A stretch of DNA of 64,000 nt from Pseudomonas panipatensis (GCF_900099785.1 NZ_FNDS01000001.1:434001-498000); one strand, 5' to 3'. Positions 1-9,175 are shown, numbered from the stretch's first letter. The notes: generated by a model from the letters alone, not told the origin. Translations and numbers: made by a program.

Positions 1-1
1 T

Positions 2-688
2 GGCGCCTGGCCGGTGGTCGCCATTGACGGACCCAGTGGTTCCGGCAAGGGCACCGTGGCCGGAATCCTGGCCAAGCGTTTGGGCTGGAATCTGCTGGAC
101 TCCGGTGCGCTCTATCGTCTGTTGGCATTCGCTGCCGGCAATCACGGTATCGACCTGACCAACGAAGAGGCGCTGAAGGTCCTGGCGGCCCATTTGGATG
201 TGCAGTTCACCCACGCCAAGGGTGGCCAGGGGCAACACATCATTCTCGAGGGCGAGGACGTCACCGATGTGATCCGTACCGAGCAGGTCGGCGCCGGTGC
301 CTCTCAGGTTGCGGCGCTGCCGGCGGTGCGTGACGCTCTGCTGCAGCGCCAGCGTGCCTTCCTCGAAGAGCCGGGGCTGGTGGCCGATGGCCGCGACATG
401 GGCACGGTGGTGTTTCCCGATGCGCCGCTGAAGATTTTCCTCACCGCCTCGGCCGAGGAGCGCGCCCGGCGCCGCTACCTGCAGCTCAAGGGCAAGGGGA
501 TCGACAGCGACCAGGCAGTCCTCGCCGAAGAAATCCGCGCCCGCGACGAGCGTGACAGCCAGCGCAGCGTAGCGCCGCTGAAACCAGCGGAGGGCGCAAT
601 CCTGCTCGACTCCACTCACATGACGATCGACGCGGTGGTGGACAACATCCTCGCGGAGGTCAGCAGGCTCGGCCTGGATAGCGAATAA
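2..688 (+). CDS. cmk: Cytidylate kinase, 5' end cut by window edge
   Basis: Phosphorylates CMP and dCMP with ATP in pyrimidine nucleotide recycling (cytosol). The frame is open from base 2, so the true start lies upstream of the window. The first codons read [10 protein letters not shown], and the GTG at 14 is internal to the conserved N-terminal strand. The P-loop [10 protein letters not shown] and the later family motif [12 protein letters not shown] are both present, and the roughly 225 visible residues match the usual length, so only a few residues are missing. It is followed by rpsA, the widespread cmk-rpsA order. A hairpin at 700-727 follows the stop. Confidence 0.95.
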   Translation, partial: GAWPVVAIDGPSGSGKGTVAGILAKRLGWNLLDSGALYRLLAFAAGNHGIDLTNEEALKVLAAHLDVQFTHAKGGQGQHIILEGEDVTDVIRTEQVGAGASQVAALPAVRDALLQRQRAFLEEPGLVADGRDMGTVVFPDAPLKIFLTASAEERARRRYLQLKGKGIDSDQAVLAEEIRARDERDSQRSVAPLKPAEGAILLDSTHMTIDAVVDNILAEVSRLGLDSE

Positions 689-712
689 GTGGCGGGGCGG
701 GAGGTTGTCCGT

Positions 713-741
713 TTGACGGCAACCTCCATGGTTGCTACCAT
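713..741 (+). promoter_or_regulatory. Putative sigma-70 promoter of rpsA
   Basis: TTGACG (713-718) and TACCAT (736-741) are separated by exactly 17 bases. The spacer is itself a perfect inverted repeat, GCAACC-N5-GGTTGC (719-724 and 730-735). The -35 also lies in the loop of a larger hairpin: bases 700-712 pair with 716-727, 12 pairs with one bulged T at 708. Transcription from here would give an rpsA leader of about 200 bases. Confidence 0.55.
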
Positions 742-946
742 TCCAGACCTTGTATTGGAAGGGTTTCGCTCATCTGGAGCGATGCGATTTCCTGAAACCT
801 AAAATGGAGCGCCTGTTTTCGATGGGGCGCAACAGGGAGCGGCAGGTTACCAGTCCTGATCCTGCCGGCTTCTTTTCATGACTTGACCGCGTCAACTGGT
901 GGCGCGGAACTGGGCGCATCGCGTGCCCTAGACTACGGGTATAAAC
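742..946 (+). promoter_or_regulatory. Long structured 5' leader of rpsA
   Basis: About 200 bases without a gene separate the predicted start site from rpsA. Visible foldings are CGGCAGG (840-846) with CCTGCCG (861-867), followed by the T-rich run GCTTCTTTTC, and TTGAC (883-887) with GTCAA (891-895). S1 is known to repress its own mRNA through a folded leader in enterobacteria. The same role here is inference. The first hairpin followed by T-rich sequence also resembles an attenuator. Confidence 0.4.
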
Positions 947-2626
947 ATGAGCGAAAGCTTCGCAGAACTCTTTGAAGAAAGTCTGAAATCCCTCGACATG
1001 CAGCCGGGTGCAATCATCACCGGCATCGTGGTCGACATCGATGGTGACTGGGTCACCGTCCATGCTGGCCTGAAGTCCGAGGGCGTCATCCCGGTCGAGC
1101 AGTTCTACAACGAACAGGGCGAACTGACCATCAATGTGGGTGACGAAGTCCACGTTGCGCTGGACGCGGTTGAAGACGGCTTCGGTGAGACCAAGCTGTC
1201 CCGCGAAAAAGCCAAGCGTGCAGAATGCTGGATTGTTCTGGAAGCAGCTTTCGCTGCAGACGAAGTGGTCAAGGGCGTTATCAACGGCAAGGTCAAAGGC
1301 GGCTTCACCGTCGACGTCAGCGGTATCCGCGCGTTCCTGCCGGGTTCCCTGGTCGATGTGCGTCCGGTTCGCGACACGACTCACCTCGAAGGCAAAGAGC
1401 TCGAGTTCAAGGTCATCAAGCTGGACCAGAAGCGCAACAACGTTGTCGTTTCCCGCCGCAGTGTCCTGGAAGCCGAGAACAGCGCCGAGCGCGAAGCTCT
1501 GCTGGAATCCCTGCAGGAAGGTCAGCAAGTCAAAGGTATCGTCAAGAACCTCACCGACTACGGTGCGTTCGTTGACCTGGGCGGCGTAGATGGTCTGCTG
1601 CACATCACCGACATGGCTTGGAAACGCATCAAGCATCCGTCGGAAATCGTCAATGTTGGCGACGAGATCGACGTCAAGGTTCTGAAGTTCGACCGCGAGC
1701 GCAACCGCGTTTCGCTGGGTCTGAAGCAACTGGGCGAAGATCCGTGGGTCGCCATCAAGGCGCGTTACCCGGAAGGCACCCGCGTCATGGCCCGCGTCAC
1801 CAACCTCACCGACTACGGCTGCTTCGCCGAGCTGGAAGAGGGTGTGGAAGGCCTGGTACACGTCTCCGAAATGGACTGGACCAACAAGAACATCCACCCG
1901 TCGAAAGTCGTTCAGGTTGGCGACGAAGTGGAAGTTCAGGTTCTGGACATCGACGAAGAGCGTCGTCGTATCTCCCTGGGCATCAAGCAGTGCAAGTCCA
2001 ACCCGTGGGAAGATTTCTCCAGCCGCTTCAACAAGGGCGACAAGATCTCCGGCACCATCAAGTCGATCACCGATTTCGGTATCTTCATCGGCCTGGAAGG
2101 CGGCATCGACGGTCTGGTTCACTTGTCCGACATCTCCTGGAACGAAGTTGGTGAAGAAGCCGTTCGCCGCTTCAAGAAAGGCGACGAGCTGGATACCGTC
2201 ATCCTCTCCGTTGATCCGGAGCGTGAGCGCATCTCCCTGGGCATCAAGCAGCTGGAAGACGATCCGTTCTCCAACTACGCCTCCATGCACGAAAAAGGCA
2301 GCATCGTTCGCGGTGTTGTGAAGGAAGTGGATGCCAAAGGCGCTGTGATCAGCCTGGGCGATGACATCGAAGGCATCCTGAAAGCCTCCGAAATCAGCCG
2401 TGACCGCGTTGAAGACGCGCGCAACGTGCTGAAGGAAGGCGAAGAAGTCGAAGCCAAGATCATCAGCATCGATCGCAAGAGCCGTGTGATCAGCCTGTCG
2501 GTCAAGTCGAAAGACGTGGACGACGAGAAGGAAGCCATGAAAGAGCTGCGCAAACAGGAAACTGAAAGCGCTGGCCCGACCACCATCGGCGACCTGATCC
2601 GCGCGCAAATGGAGAACCAGGGCTAA
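947..2626 (+). CDS. rpsA: 30S ribosomal protein S1
   Basis: RNA-binding protein of the small ribosomal subunit that brings mRNA to the ribosome and unfolds structured initiation regions. The 559-residue length is standard. Six S1 OB-fold repeats can be traced at roughly residues 20-87, 105-171, 190-260, 277-347, 363-434 and 450-520. The later ones carry the recurring T-D-[YF]-G core ([24 protein letters not shown]) and the ending RISLGIKQ. The start is ATG after ATAAAC. It sits alone behind cmk with its own promoter and ends in a strong UUCG-loop terminator, so it is probably mostly monocistronic. Confidence 0.98.
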   Translation: MSESFAELFEESLKSLDMQPGAIITGIVVDIDGDWVTVHAGLKSEGVIPVEQFYNEQGELTINVGDEVHVALDAVEDGFGETKLSREKAKRAECWIVLEAAFAADEVVKGVINGKVKGGFTVDVSGIRAFLPGSLVDVRPVRDTTHLEGKELEFKVIKLDQKRNNVVVSRRSVLEAENSAEREALLESLQEGQQVKGIVKNLTDYGAFVDLGGVDGLLHITDMAWKRIKHPSEIVNVGDEIDVKVLKFDRERNRVSLGLKQLGEDPWVAIKARYPEGTRVMARVTNLTDYGCFAELEEGVEGLVHVSEMDWTNKNIHPSKVVQVGDEVEVQVLDIDEERRRISLGIKQCKSNPWEDFSSRFNKGDKISGTIKSITDFGIFIGLEGGIDGLVHLSDISWNEVGEEAVRRFKKGDELDTVILSVDPERERISLGIKQLEDDPFSNYASMHEKGSIVRGVVKEVDAKGAVISLGDDIEGILKASEISRDRVEDARNVLKEGEEVEAKIISIDRKSRVISLSVKSKDVDDEKEAMKELRKQETESAGPTTIGDLIRAQMENQG

Positions 2627-2644
2627 GTCCTGATTCTTCCAAGG

Positions 2645-2674
2645 AAAAGGGCGACTTCGGTCGCCCTTTTTCGT
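2645..2674 (+). terminator. Rho-independent terminator after rpsA
   Basis: Stem AAAAGGGCGAC (2645-2655), TTCG tetraloop, stem GTCGCCCTTTT (2660-2670), then T-rich sequence. An 11-bp perfect stem with a stable tetraloop lies 18 bases after the stop codon. Confidence 0.9.
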
Positions 2675-2761
2675 TTTCCCTTGCTTAGGCTGTTCAAAGC
2701 CTGATCAGCGTGCTAAAAGAGCTTTGAGCTGATCTAGCCGCTTGAAAAAGAAGGGAAAACC

Positions 2762-3046
2762 ATGACCAAGTCGGAGTTGATCGAGAGAATCGTCACCCAT
2801 CAGGGGCAGCTTTCCGCAAAGGATGTGGAGCTGGCGATCAAGACCATGCTTGAGCAGATGTCCCAGGCTCTGGCGACCGGGGATCGTATCGAGATCCGTG
2901 GGTTTGGCAGTTTCTCTCTGCATTACCGTGCGCCGCGCCTCGGTCGTAATCCGAAGACCGGTGAGTCGGTTCGCCTGGATGGTAAGTTCGTTCCGCACTT
3001 CAAGCCAGGCAAGGAATTGCGCGACCGGGTCAATGAGCCCGAATAG
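2762..3046 (+). CDS. ihfB: Integration host factor subunit beta
   Basis: Beta subunit of the heterodimeric nucleoid protein IHF, which bends DNA sharply at promoters and recombination sites. At 94 residues it has the family length. The DNA-inserting arm with the conserved proline is seen as LGRNPKTGE near residue 64, after [16 protein letters not shown] follows AGAAGGG at good spacing. The 135-base gap from rpsA contains the inverted repeat GATCAGC (2703-2709) / GCTGATC (2728-2734). Next come lapA and lapB in the same direction. Confidence 0.97.
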   Translation: MTKSELIERIVTHQGQLSAKDVELAIKTMLEQMSQALATGDRIEIRGFGSFSLHYRAPRLGRNPKTGESVRLDGKFVPHFKPGKELRDRVNEPE

Positions 3047-3079
3047 TGGGCTGCGGACGTGTAAGGTAGAGGAGATCTC

Positions 3080-3382
3080 ATGCTTCGGGTTAGACGCTTT
3101 CTGGTTTTCCTGACGGCCATCCTGCTCTGCGCGATGGTCATCGTATTTGTCTTGGAAAACCTGCAGACCACTCACCTGGCCTTCCTGGGTTGGCAGACGC
3201 CCGAATGGCCTGTCGTTGTCTTCGTTACCTTGGCCTTCGTTTTCGGTGGGCTGATCGGTTTGCTGCTGAGCGTTCCTTCGCGCGCGCGGACGCGGGTGCG
3301 CATGTCTGGCCTCCATGCCGAAGTATCCCGATTCCGTAAGGAAAACGAGGCTCTGCGCGATTCGTCACTGAAGACTCAGTGA
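3080..3382 (+). CDS. lapA: LapA-domain inner-membrane protein (DUF1049)
   Basis: Small (100-residue) inner-membrane protein of the lipopolysaccharide assembly protein A family. Two hydrophobic segments are visible at about residues 6-27 and 42-66 (the second runs VVVFVTLAFVFGGLIGLLL), followed by a basic, helix-prone cytosolic tail with heptad-like spacing. ATG has the RBS GAGGAG nine bases upstream. The lapB stop-to-start spacing is only six bases, so lapA-lapB are co-transcribed. In E. coli the pair links LPS synthesis control to LpxC turnover. The same role here is by family. Confidence 0.9.
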   Translation: MLRVRRFLVFLTAILLCAMVIVFVLENLQTTHLAFLGWQTPEWPVVVFVTLAFVFGGLIGLLLSVPSRARTRVRMSGLHAEVSRFRKENEALRDSSLKTQ

Positions 3383-3388
3383 TTTGGG

Positions 3389-4540
3389 ATGCCTAGCGCT
3401 TTCGCGGCCCTCCTGTTCTTCCTGGCCCTGGCCATCGGTTGGTGGCTAGGCCGACGTTCTGTTCTCGAGGGCACTCGGCCCTCTATCTCTGATCACTCGC
3501 TGCGCGAGCGGGTGCGCAGCATGCACAACCTGCTCGATCGACATTCCGACGATGCCCTTGAGCGCCTATCGCAGGGGCTCGCGGTGAATCCCGATACCCT
3601 GGAAAGCCATGTGCATGTGGGCAATCTGTTCAGGCGCCGGGGAGATATCGAAAAGGCTATTCACATACACGAAGCGCTGCTGGACAAGGCGCCCGATAAC
3701 GCTGCGCTGTCGGCGCAGATTCATCTGGAGCTGGCGCGTGATTTCATCGCTGGTGGTTTGTTGGGGCGTGCTGAAGATTTGCTGGATGAGTTGATGCAGC
3801 TGGATGATCAGGCCATCTCCCAGGAGGCTCTGGATGAGCTGCGTCGTATCGCCGAGCGAGAGAAGAACTGGTCCCGGGCGGTCGAGCTCGCTGCTCGGTT
3901 GGTTGCTCGCCGGCCGCAACTGAAGTCGGTTCTGGCGAATTATTACTGCGAACTGGCGCTGGAGAAGTCCCGGGCCGGTGACCGAGGTGCGATGCAAGAG
4001 CTTCTAACGGAGGCCTTGCGAGTGGATCCGAATTGCGTGCGGGCTTTGCTGATGCGCCTGGATTGCGAGCTGTGGCGGGGAGACCTGCAAGCAGCCAGCG
4101 CCTCGATACGTGAGTTGGTGTTGGAAAATCAGGGGTTCGCAGGGGAGCTTTTGCCTGTCCTCAAGCGCCATGATTACGTTGCTGATCCTGCAATACTCGT
4201 CCCGCTGCGTCGCTTGGCCGAAGTGCCGGAGGCTTCTCCGGCCGTATTGGCGATACTGGCGGTGGTGGATGCCGATGGAGCGGATTGGCGAGGACGTTTG
4301 CTGGCGCGGGTGCAGCAGCATCCTTCCTGGCAGGGGGTGCTGGATTTCCTCGGCCTGCTCGAGGGGGATGGCGCTGACTCTGAACTCTTGTCTCAGATGC
4401 GGCCAACCATTGTCGGCCTATATAAGGCTATGCCGCATTATCGTTGCGGCAACTGTGGCTTCGCAGGCCGTGAGCTGCATTGGCAGTGCCCCGGCTGTCA
4501 CGCTTGGAATACGTTGAGACCCATCACTGCTCCTTTGTAG
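3389..4540 (+). CDS. lapB: LPS assembly protein LapB (TPR plus rubredoxin-type metal site)
   Basis: Membrane-anchored TPR protein that in E. coli delivers LpxC to the FtsH protease and so balances LPS and phospholipid synthesis. An N-terminal hydrophobic anchor (residues 3-20, ending GWWLGRRS) is followed by tandem TPR-type helices to about residue 330. A C-terminal rubredoxin-like knuckle contains two Cys-x2-Cys pairs (CGNC and CPGC, about residues 353-370). The 383-residue length fits the family. It is six bases behind lapA. Third codon positions contain noticeably more A/T than in genes right of 10 kb, a trait shared with the next three genes. Confidence 0.92.
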   Translation: MPSAFAALLFFLALAIGWWLGRRSVLEGTRPSISDHSLRERVRSMHNLLDRHSDDALERLSQGLAVNPDTLESHVHVGNLFRRRGDIEKAIHIHEALLDKAPDNAALSAQIHLELARDFIAGGLLGRAEDLLDELMQLDDQAISQEALDELRRIAEREKNWSRAVELAARLVARRPQLKSVLANYYCELALEKSRAGDRGAMQELLTEALRVDPNCVRALLMRLDCELWRGDLQAASASIRELVLENQGFAGELLPVLKRHDYVADPAILVPLRRLAEVPEASPAVLAILAVVDADGADWRGRLLARVQQHPSWQGVLDFLGLLEGDGADSELLSQMRPTIVGLYKAMPHYRCGNCGFAGRELHWQCPGCHAWNTLRPITAPL

Positions 4541-4600
4541 TGTCGTTATTGTTTCGTTCGAGGATGGCACTCGGAGTGCCTAGAGTTCGCGGGAGTGGTA

Positions 4601-5557
4601 TTGAAAGTTCTTCTCACAGGGGCAACGGGTTTTGTCGGTCGGGGGCTGTTGGAGTCCTTGTCCGCGGCGCCGGAAATTCGAGTGCGTGCGGTGGTCCGTT
4701 CCGTGCCGGCCGGCTTTCCGCCTGTCGATGTATGCCGGATCGATGGGTTGAGCGCCTCCCAGGACTGGACTGAGGCTCTGCAAGGGATCGATGTAATCGT
4801 GCATGCTGCGGCGCGTGTACATGTCATGCACGAAATGGCGAATGATCCGTTGTCGGCGTTTCGTGCGATCAATGTCGATGCGACGTTGAATTTGGCTCGG
4901 CAGGCCGCTGCCGCCGGGGTCAAGCGTTTCATATTCCTCAGTTCGATCAAGGTCAACGGCGAGTTCACCCCTATGGGCCGGCCTTTCACTGAAGATGCCG
5001 TCCCGGCTCCCGTCGATCCTTATGGCCAGTCGAAGCTGGAAGCTGAGCGGGCATTGCATCAATTGGCGGGGGAAAGTGGGCTGGAAGTGGTGATTATCCG
5101 GCCGCCGCTGGTTTACGGGTCTGGGGTCGGGGCAAACTTCGCCAGTCTCATGGGGGCGCTGTATAGACGGCGCCCCTTGCCCTTTGCTTTGGTCGACAAC
5201 CGTCGCAGTCTGGTGGCGCGCGACAACCTGGTCGATTTCATTCGTCTCTGCCTGAATCATCCCAAGGCGGCCAATCAAGTATTCCTGGTCAGCGATGGCG
5301 AGGACTTATCCACTGCCGCCCTGTGTCGGCGGCTCAGCGCGGCGCTGGGGGTGCAACCCAGGTTGTTGCCGGTTCCCGTCGTCGCTCTGCGTGCCTTGGC
5401 ATTGCTAACCGGTAAGCAGGCGCAGATGCAGCGTCTGCTCGGTTCCTTGCAGGTCGATATCGGCAAAGCCCGGCGGCTGCTCGATTGGCGGCCGCCGATA
5501 AGCGTCGATCAGGCGCTAGATTCGGTTGCTCGCTGGTATCGGGAGAGTGGGCGATGA
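4601..5557 (+). CDS. wbpV: NAD-dependent epimerase/dehydratase, WbpV-like
   Basis: Extended short-chain dehydrogenase of the nucleotide-sugar type, probably making a UDP-N-acetyl-hexosamine derivative for LPS. The Rossmann motif LTGATGFVG is at the N-terminus. The catalytic set is SSIK with Y-x3-K (YGQSK near residue 141). I chose the TTG at 4601 because GGGAG lies five bases upstream; the in-frame GTG at 4595 overlaps that RBS. The protein then begins M-K-V-L-L-T-G, as is usual for the family, at 318 residues. Its stop overlaps the wbpL start (ATGA). The exact sugar product cannot be read from the sequence. Confidence 0.85.
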   Translation: MKVLLTGATGFVGRGLLESLSAAPEIRVRAVVRSVPAGFPPVDVCRIDGLSASQDWTEALQGIDVIVHAAARVHVMHEMANDPLSAFRAINVDATLNLARQAAAAGVKRFIFLSSIKVNGEFTPMGRPFTEDAVPAPVDPYGQSKLEAERALHQLAGESGLEVVIIRPPLVYGSGVGANFASLMGALYRRRPLPFALVDNRRSLVARDNLVDFIRLCLNHPKAANQVFLVSDGEDLSTAALCRRLSAALGVQPRLLPVPVVALRALALLTGKQAQMQRLLGSLQVDIGKARRLLDWRPPISVDQALDSVARWYRESGR

Positions 5558-6570
5558 GTGCTGTCCTTTTGTTGCTGGGCACGTTCCTGCTCTCCTTGGT
5601 GGGGACCGCGGGTGTACGTCGCTACGCCTTGGCTCGAAGCGTCATGGACATCCCCAATGAGCGAAGTTCCCATAGCGTTCCTACGCCCAGGGGGGGCGGC
5701 GTAGCCATAGTGCTGAGTTTCTTGCTGGCCTTGCCGGTGGCCTGGGGAATAGGGCTTATCGACGCGCGGACCTCGCTGGCGTTCCTGATTCCAGGGGCTT
5801 TTATCGCGCTCATCGGCTTTGTCGACGACCATCGGCACATTCCGGCGCGTTGGCGTCTGCTGGGGCACTTTCTAGGGGCCGCTGCCTTGTTGGCTGCCGT
5901 GGGAGGGCTGCCTCCTATTCGGTTTGCCGGTGAGTTTTGGCACTTGGGGCTGTTCGGTGATGCTCTGGCGCTTTTTTATCTGGTCTGGTTGCTGAATCTT
6001 TACAACTTCATGGATGGCATCGATGGGATCGCTAGCTTGGAGGCGATGACCGTCTGCCTGGGTGGCATCCTTTGCTATTGGTTGCTGGGGCAGGAGTCAC
6101 GCGTCTGGCTGCCCTTGTTGCTTGCTGGGGCGGTGGGCGGATTCCTTCTGTGGAATTTCCCGCCGGCGCGAATCTTCATGGGAGATGCGGGCAGCGGTTT
6201 TCTCGGGTTGGTTCTGGGTGGTTTTTCCTTGCAGGCGGCCTGGGCCGGCGGCCAGTTATTCTGGTGTTGGCTGATCCTTCTGGGTGTGTTCGTCGTCGAT
6301 GCTACCTGGACGCTTCTCCAGCGCTTGCTGCGTGGCGAGCGAGTCTATGAGGCGCACCGTAGTCATGCTTACCAGCGAGCCGCGCGCCGGATCGGGGCGC
6401 ACCGCGGGGTCAGCCTGGCAGTGGTGGCCATCAATCTGTGTTGGTTGCTGCCGATTGCGGTTCTTGTTTGCCTGGAGAGAATCGACGGCTTGCCGGGTCT
6501 GATTCTTGCCTATGCTCCATTGGTGCTCGTCGCAGCGCTTTTGGGGGCGGGCCGGCCAGATGGTCAGTAA
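5554..6570 (+). CDS. wbpL: Undecaprenyl-phosphate sugar-1-phosphate transferase, WbpL/WecA-type
   Basis: Polytopic inner-membrane enzyme that starts O-antigen chains by moving a sugar-1-phosphate from a UDP-sugar to undecaprenyl phosphate. About ten transmembrane segments are visible. The family's cytosolic motifs are present: DIPNERSSH early, DDHRHIP, NFMDGIDGIA, GDAGSGFLG, and the late HRSHAYQR motif. The start is ATG 5554 in a 4-base ATGA overlap with wbpV, with GGGAGAG upstream, giving 338 residues. No glycosyltransferase, flippase or polymerase gene follows before wbpM. Confidence 0.92.
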   Translation: MSAVLLLLGTFLLSLVGTAGVRRYALARSVMDIPNERSSHSVPTPRGGGVAIVLSFLLALPVAWGIGLIDARTSLAFLIPGAFIALIGFVDDHRHIPARWRLLGHFLGAAALLAAVGGLPPIRFAGEFWHLGLFGDALALFYLVWLLNLYNFMDGIDGIASLEAMTVCLGGILCYWLLGQESRVWLPLLLAGAVGGFLLWNFPPARIFMGDAGSGFLGLVLGGFSLQAAWAGGQLFWCWLILLGVFVVDATWTLLQRLLRGERVYEAHRSHAYQRAARRIGAHRGVSLAVVAINLCWLLPIAVLVCLERIDGLPGLILAYAPLVLVAALLGAGRPDGQ

Positions 6571-6648
6571 TTGCGCTGAACTCCATGGGATATGGTGGTC
6601 AATGTAGTGCGGGATCGGCTATCCCTCACTCAGATAGGACGAAAGGGT

Positions 6649-8640
6649 ATGTTGCGAGAGCGCCTTCTAGGGTTGCCGCGCCGTTATAAGCGCATGTTGC
6701 AGGTCATCACCGACGTATTTCTCGTCTGGGCGGCGCTCTGGCTTGCCTTCGTGGTACGCCTGGGGACCGATGATCTGGTTTATCCGTTCAGAGCCCATGC
6801 TTGGCTTTTCTTCACTGCGCCGCTGATCGCCATTCCGCTGTTCATCCGTTTCGGCATGTACCGGGCGGTGATGCGTTACCTCGGCAACGATGCGTTGATT
6901 GCCATCTGGAAGGCAGTGACGATTTCGGCGTTGGTGCTTTCGCTGGTGGTTTATTGGAACCGCACGGTAACCGAGGCTGTCCCGCGTTCACTGGTGCTCA
7001 ATTATTGGTGGTTGAGTCTCCTCATGGTCGGCGGCTTGCGTCTGGCTATGCGCCAGTACTTCATGGGGGATTGGTACGGAGCCGTTCAGGCGGTGCCGTT
7101 CTTCAATAAGCAGAACGATGGCCTGACCAAGGTTGCAGTGTATGGCGCCGGCTCTGCGGGCAATCAACTGGTAGCCGCGCTGCGCTTGGGAAGGGCCATG
7201 CGTCCCGTGGCTTTCATCGATGACGACGACCAGATCGTCAATCGGGTCATCGCAGGCTTGCGCGTGTTCAAGCCCAAGCATATCCAGCAGATGATCGATG
7301 AGACGGGAGCCCAGGAGATCCTTCTGGCCATCCCGTCTGCCTCGCGTGCTCGACGCAGAGAGATATTGGGTCTGCTCGAACCCTATCCGCTTCATGTGCG
7401 CAGCGTTCCCGGATTTATCGATCTGGCCAACGGTCGGGTGCGGGTGGACGATATCCAGGAGGTGGATATCGCTGACCTGCTAGGCCGTGATCCGGTGGCG
7501 CCGCGCAAGGAATTGCTCGAACACTGTATCCGGGGTCAGGCGGTGATGGTCACTGGGGCTGGCGGTTCGATCGGTTCGGAGTTGTGTCGGCAGATACTCG
7601 CCTGCGGGCCGCTCGTGTTGATCCTTTTCGAGCACTGTGAATTCAATCTCTATCGCATTCATCAGGAGCTGGAGCGACGCATCAAGCGTGAGTCGCTGGC
7701 CGTGCAACTGGTGCCCATTCTGGGGTCGGTTCGAAGCGTCGAGCGGCTGCTGGATGTGATGCATAGCTGGAAGGTTGCTACTGTCTACCACGCCGCTGCC
7801 TACAAGCATGTGCCTATCGTTGAGCACAACGTATCGGAGGGGGTGCTGAACAATGTGCTGGGGACACTGAACACCGCGCAGGCATCGATTCAGGCCGGCG
7901 TGCAGAATTTCGTCCTGATCTCCACTGACAAGGCCGTGCGGCCCACCAATGTCATGGGCGGAACCAAGCGCCTGGCCGAAATGATCCTGCAGGCGCTCAG
8001 TCAGGAAACTGCCCCTGTGCTCTTCGGTGATAAGTCGGGAGTCCATCACGTCAACAAGACGCGCTTCACCATGGTACGTTTCGGCAATGTGCTGGGCTCT
8101 TCGGGTTCCGTCATTCCGCTGTTTCGCGAGCAGATCAGGCGTGGCGGCCCGGTGACCGTCACCCACCCGGCGATCACGCGCTATTTCATGACCATCCCTG
8201 AAGCTGCTCAGTTGGTGATTCAGGCGGGTTCGATGGGGCGTGGTGGCGATGTCTTCGTGCTGGATATGGGGCAGCCGGTGAAGATTCTGGAACTGGCCCA
8301 GCGAATGATTCATTTGTCCGGGCTCAGCGTTCGTTCGGAGAGCGCGCCCCATGGCGATATCGCTATCGAGTTCAGTGGTTTGCGCCCCGGTGAGAAGCTT
8401 TATGAAGAGCTGTTGATCGGCGGCGAGGTCAGTGCCACCGACCATCCGATGATCATGCGAGCGAATGAAGAATTCTTGACCTGGGATGCGTTCAAGAACG
8501 TTCTGGCATCTTTGCTCAAGGCGGTCGAGACCGGCGATTATGGGCGGGTGCGAATGCTTCTGCGTGAGACGGTCAACGGCTATAACCCGGACGGCGAGAT
8601 AGTCGATCTGGTGCACTTGCAGCGCCGCCTGGAACCCTGA
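6649..8640 (+). CDS. wbpM: UDP-GlcNAc 4,6-dehydratase WbpM (membrane-bound)
   Basis: Converts UDP-GlcNAc to its 4-keto-6-deoxy form, the first step to UDP-QuiNAc/FucNAc sugars of O-antigen. The N-terminus holds about four transmembrane segments (to roughly residue 150). A first Rossmann domain (VYGAGSAGNQ) and a C-terminal SDR domain (VTGAGGSIGSE) follow. The catalytic SDR serine/lysine region reads ISTDKAVRPTNVMGGTK; as in WbpM, methionine replaces the usual tyrosine. I place the start at ATG 6649, preceded by AGGACGAAAGGG, giving 663 residues close to the P. aeruginosa protein; an ATG at 6592 in frame has no such support. Confidence 0.95.
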   Translation: MLRERLLGLPRRYKRMLQVITDVFLVWAALWLAFVVRLGTDDLVYPFRAHAWLFFTAPLIAIPLFIRFGMYRAVMRYLGNDALIAIWKAVTISALVLSLVVYWNRTVTEAVPRSLVLNYWWLSLLMVGGLRLAMRQYFMGDWYGAVQAVPFFNKQNDGLTKVAVYGAGSAGNQLVAALRLGRAMRPVAFIDDDDQIVNRVIAGLRVFKPKHIQQMIDETGAQEILLAIPSASRARRREILGLLEPYPLHVRSVPGFIDLANGRVRVDDIQEVDIADLLGRDPVAPRKELLEHCIRGQAVMVTGAGGSIGSELCRQILACGPLVLILFEHCEFNLYRIHQELERRIKRESLAVQLVPILGSVRSVERLLDVMHSWKVATVYHAAAYKHVPIVEHNVSEGVLNNVLGTLNTAQASIQAGVQNFVLISTDKAVRPTNVMGGTKRLAEMILQALSQETAPVLFGDKSGVHHVNKTRFTMVRFGNVLGSSGSVIPLFREQIRRGGPVTVTHPAITRYFMTIPEAAQLVIQAGSMGRGGDVFVLDMGQPVKILELAQRMIHLSGLSVRSESAPHGDIAIEFSGLRPGEKLYEELLIGGEVSATDHPMIMRANEEFLTWDAFKNVLASLLKAVETGDYGRVRMLLRETVNGYNPDGEIVDLVHLQRRLEP

Positions 8641-8829
8641 CAGATAGTGGCTGCCATCCGAGAGGAATGATCCCTTTATTCGGCGGATTTATCCGCGAGA
8701 GATAAGGGGAGATTCCTTTTCGTTTGCGAACAACGTTTTTGCGCTTTTCCTTAATGCTCCTTTTGCCGAAGGTAGATGGGCGAACTTGGTTGGGGTTCGC
8801 TTTCCCGTCGTCTTCAAAGGAGTGATTCC
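8641..8829 (+). other. Intergenic region before the ComEA-like gene
   Basis: This 189-base gap contains the short hairpin GCGGAT-TT-ATCCGC (about 8683-8696) soon after wbpM but no clear T-run terminator behind it. An A/T-richer stretch (8710-8765) probably holds a promoter, although I cannot assign -35/-10 boxes confidently. The downstream RBS AAAGGAG is clear. Confidence 0.35.
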
Positions 8830-9159
8830 ATGCGTAAACTTTCCGCACTACTGCTGGTTCTGTTGTCCTCCGTATTCTTCTCTGGGCTTTCCATGGCGGC
8901 GCCTCAGGCCGAACCGGCCGCGCCGGCGGCCGCTGTGTCGCAAAAAGCTGTCGGGACGGAAGGAGCGGTCAATATCAACACTGCCGATGCTTCCCTGTTG
9001 CAACAGGAGCTGAAGGGGATCGGCAAGGTCAAGGCTGAAGCGATAGTGGCCTATCGCGAGGCTAATGGACCATTCACCACCGTGGATCAGTTGCTGGAGG
9101 TGAAGGGGATAGGTAAGGCGATCCTGGAGAAGAATCGGAGTCGGTTGAGCTTGGAATAG
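8830..9159 (+). CDS. ComEA-like helix-hairpin-helix DNA-binding protein
   Basis: Short exported protein (109 residues) with a Sec signal peptide (residues 1-24, cleavage near SMAAPQA), a low-complexity Ala/Pro linker and a C-terminal double helix-hairpin-helix domain. That domain includes VNINTADA, LKGIGKVKAEAIVAYR and LLEVKGIGKAI. ComEA relatives bind double-stranded DNA in the periplasm during natural transformation. The role in Pseudomonas is inferred. The start is ATG 8830 because AAAGGAG precedes it and the signal peptide starts there. It is flanked by its own terminator and follows wbpM. Confidence 0.88.
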   Translation: MRKLSALLLVLLSSVFFSGLSMAAPQAEPAAPAAAVSQKAVGTEGAVNINTADASLLQQELKGIGKVKAEAIVAYREANGPFTTVDQLLEVKGIGKAILEKNRSRLSLE

Positions 9160-9175
9160 CTCTGCTGGTTAGTCG

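Noticed and set aside
770-2608. 612-codon open frame antisense to rpsA
   Set aside because: Exactly opposite a highly conserved gene; GC-rich codon bias leaves stop-free antisense frames. No RBS or recognisable domain.
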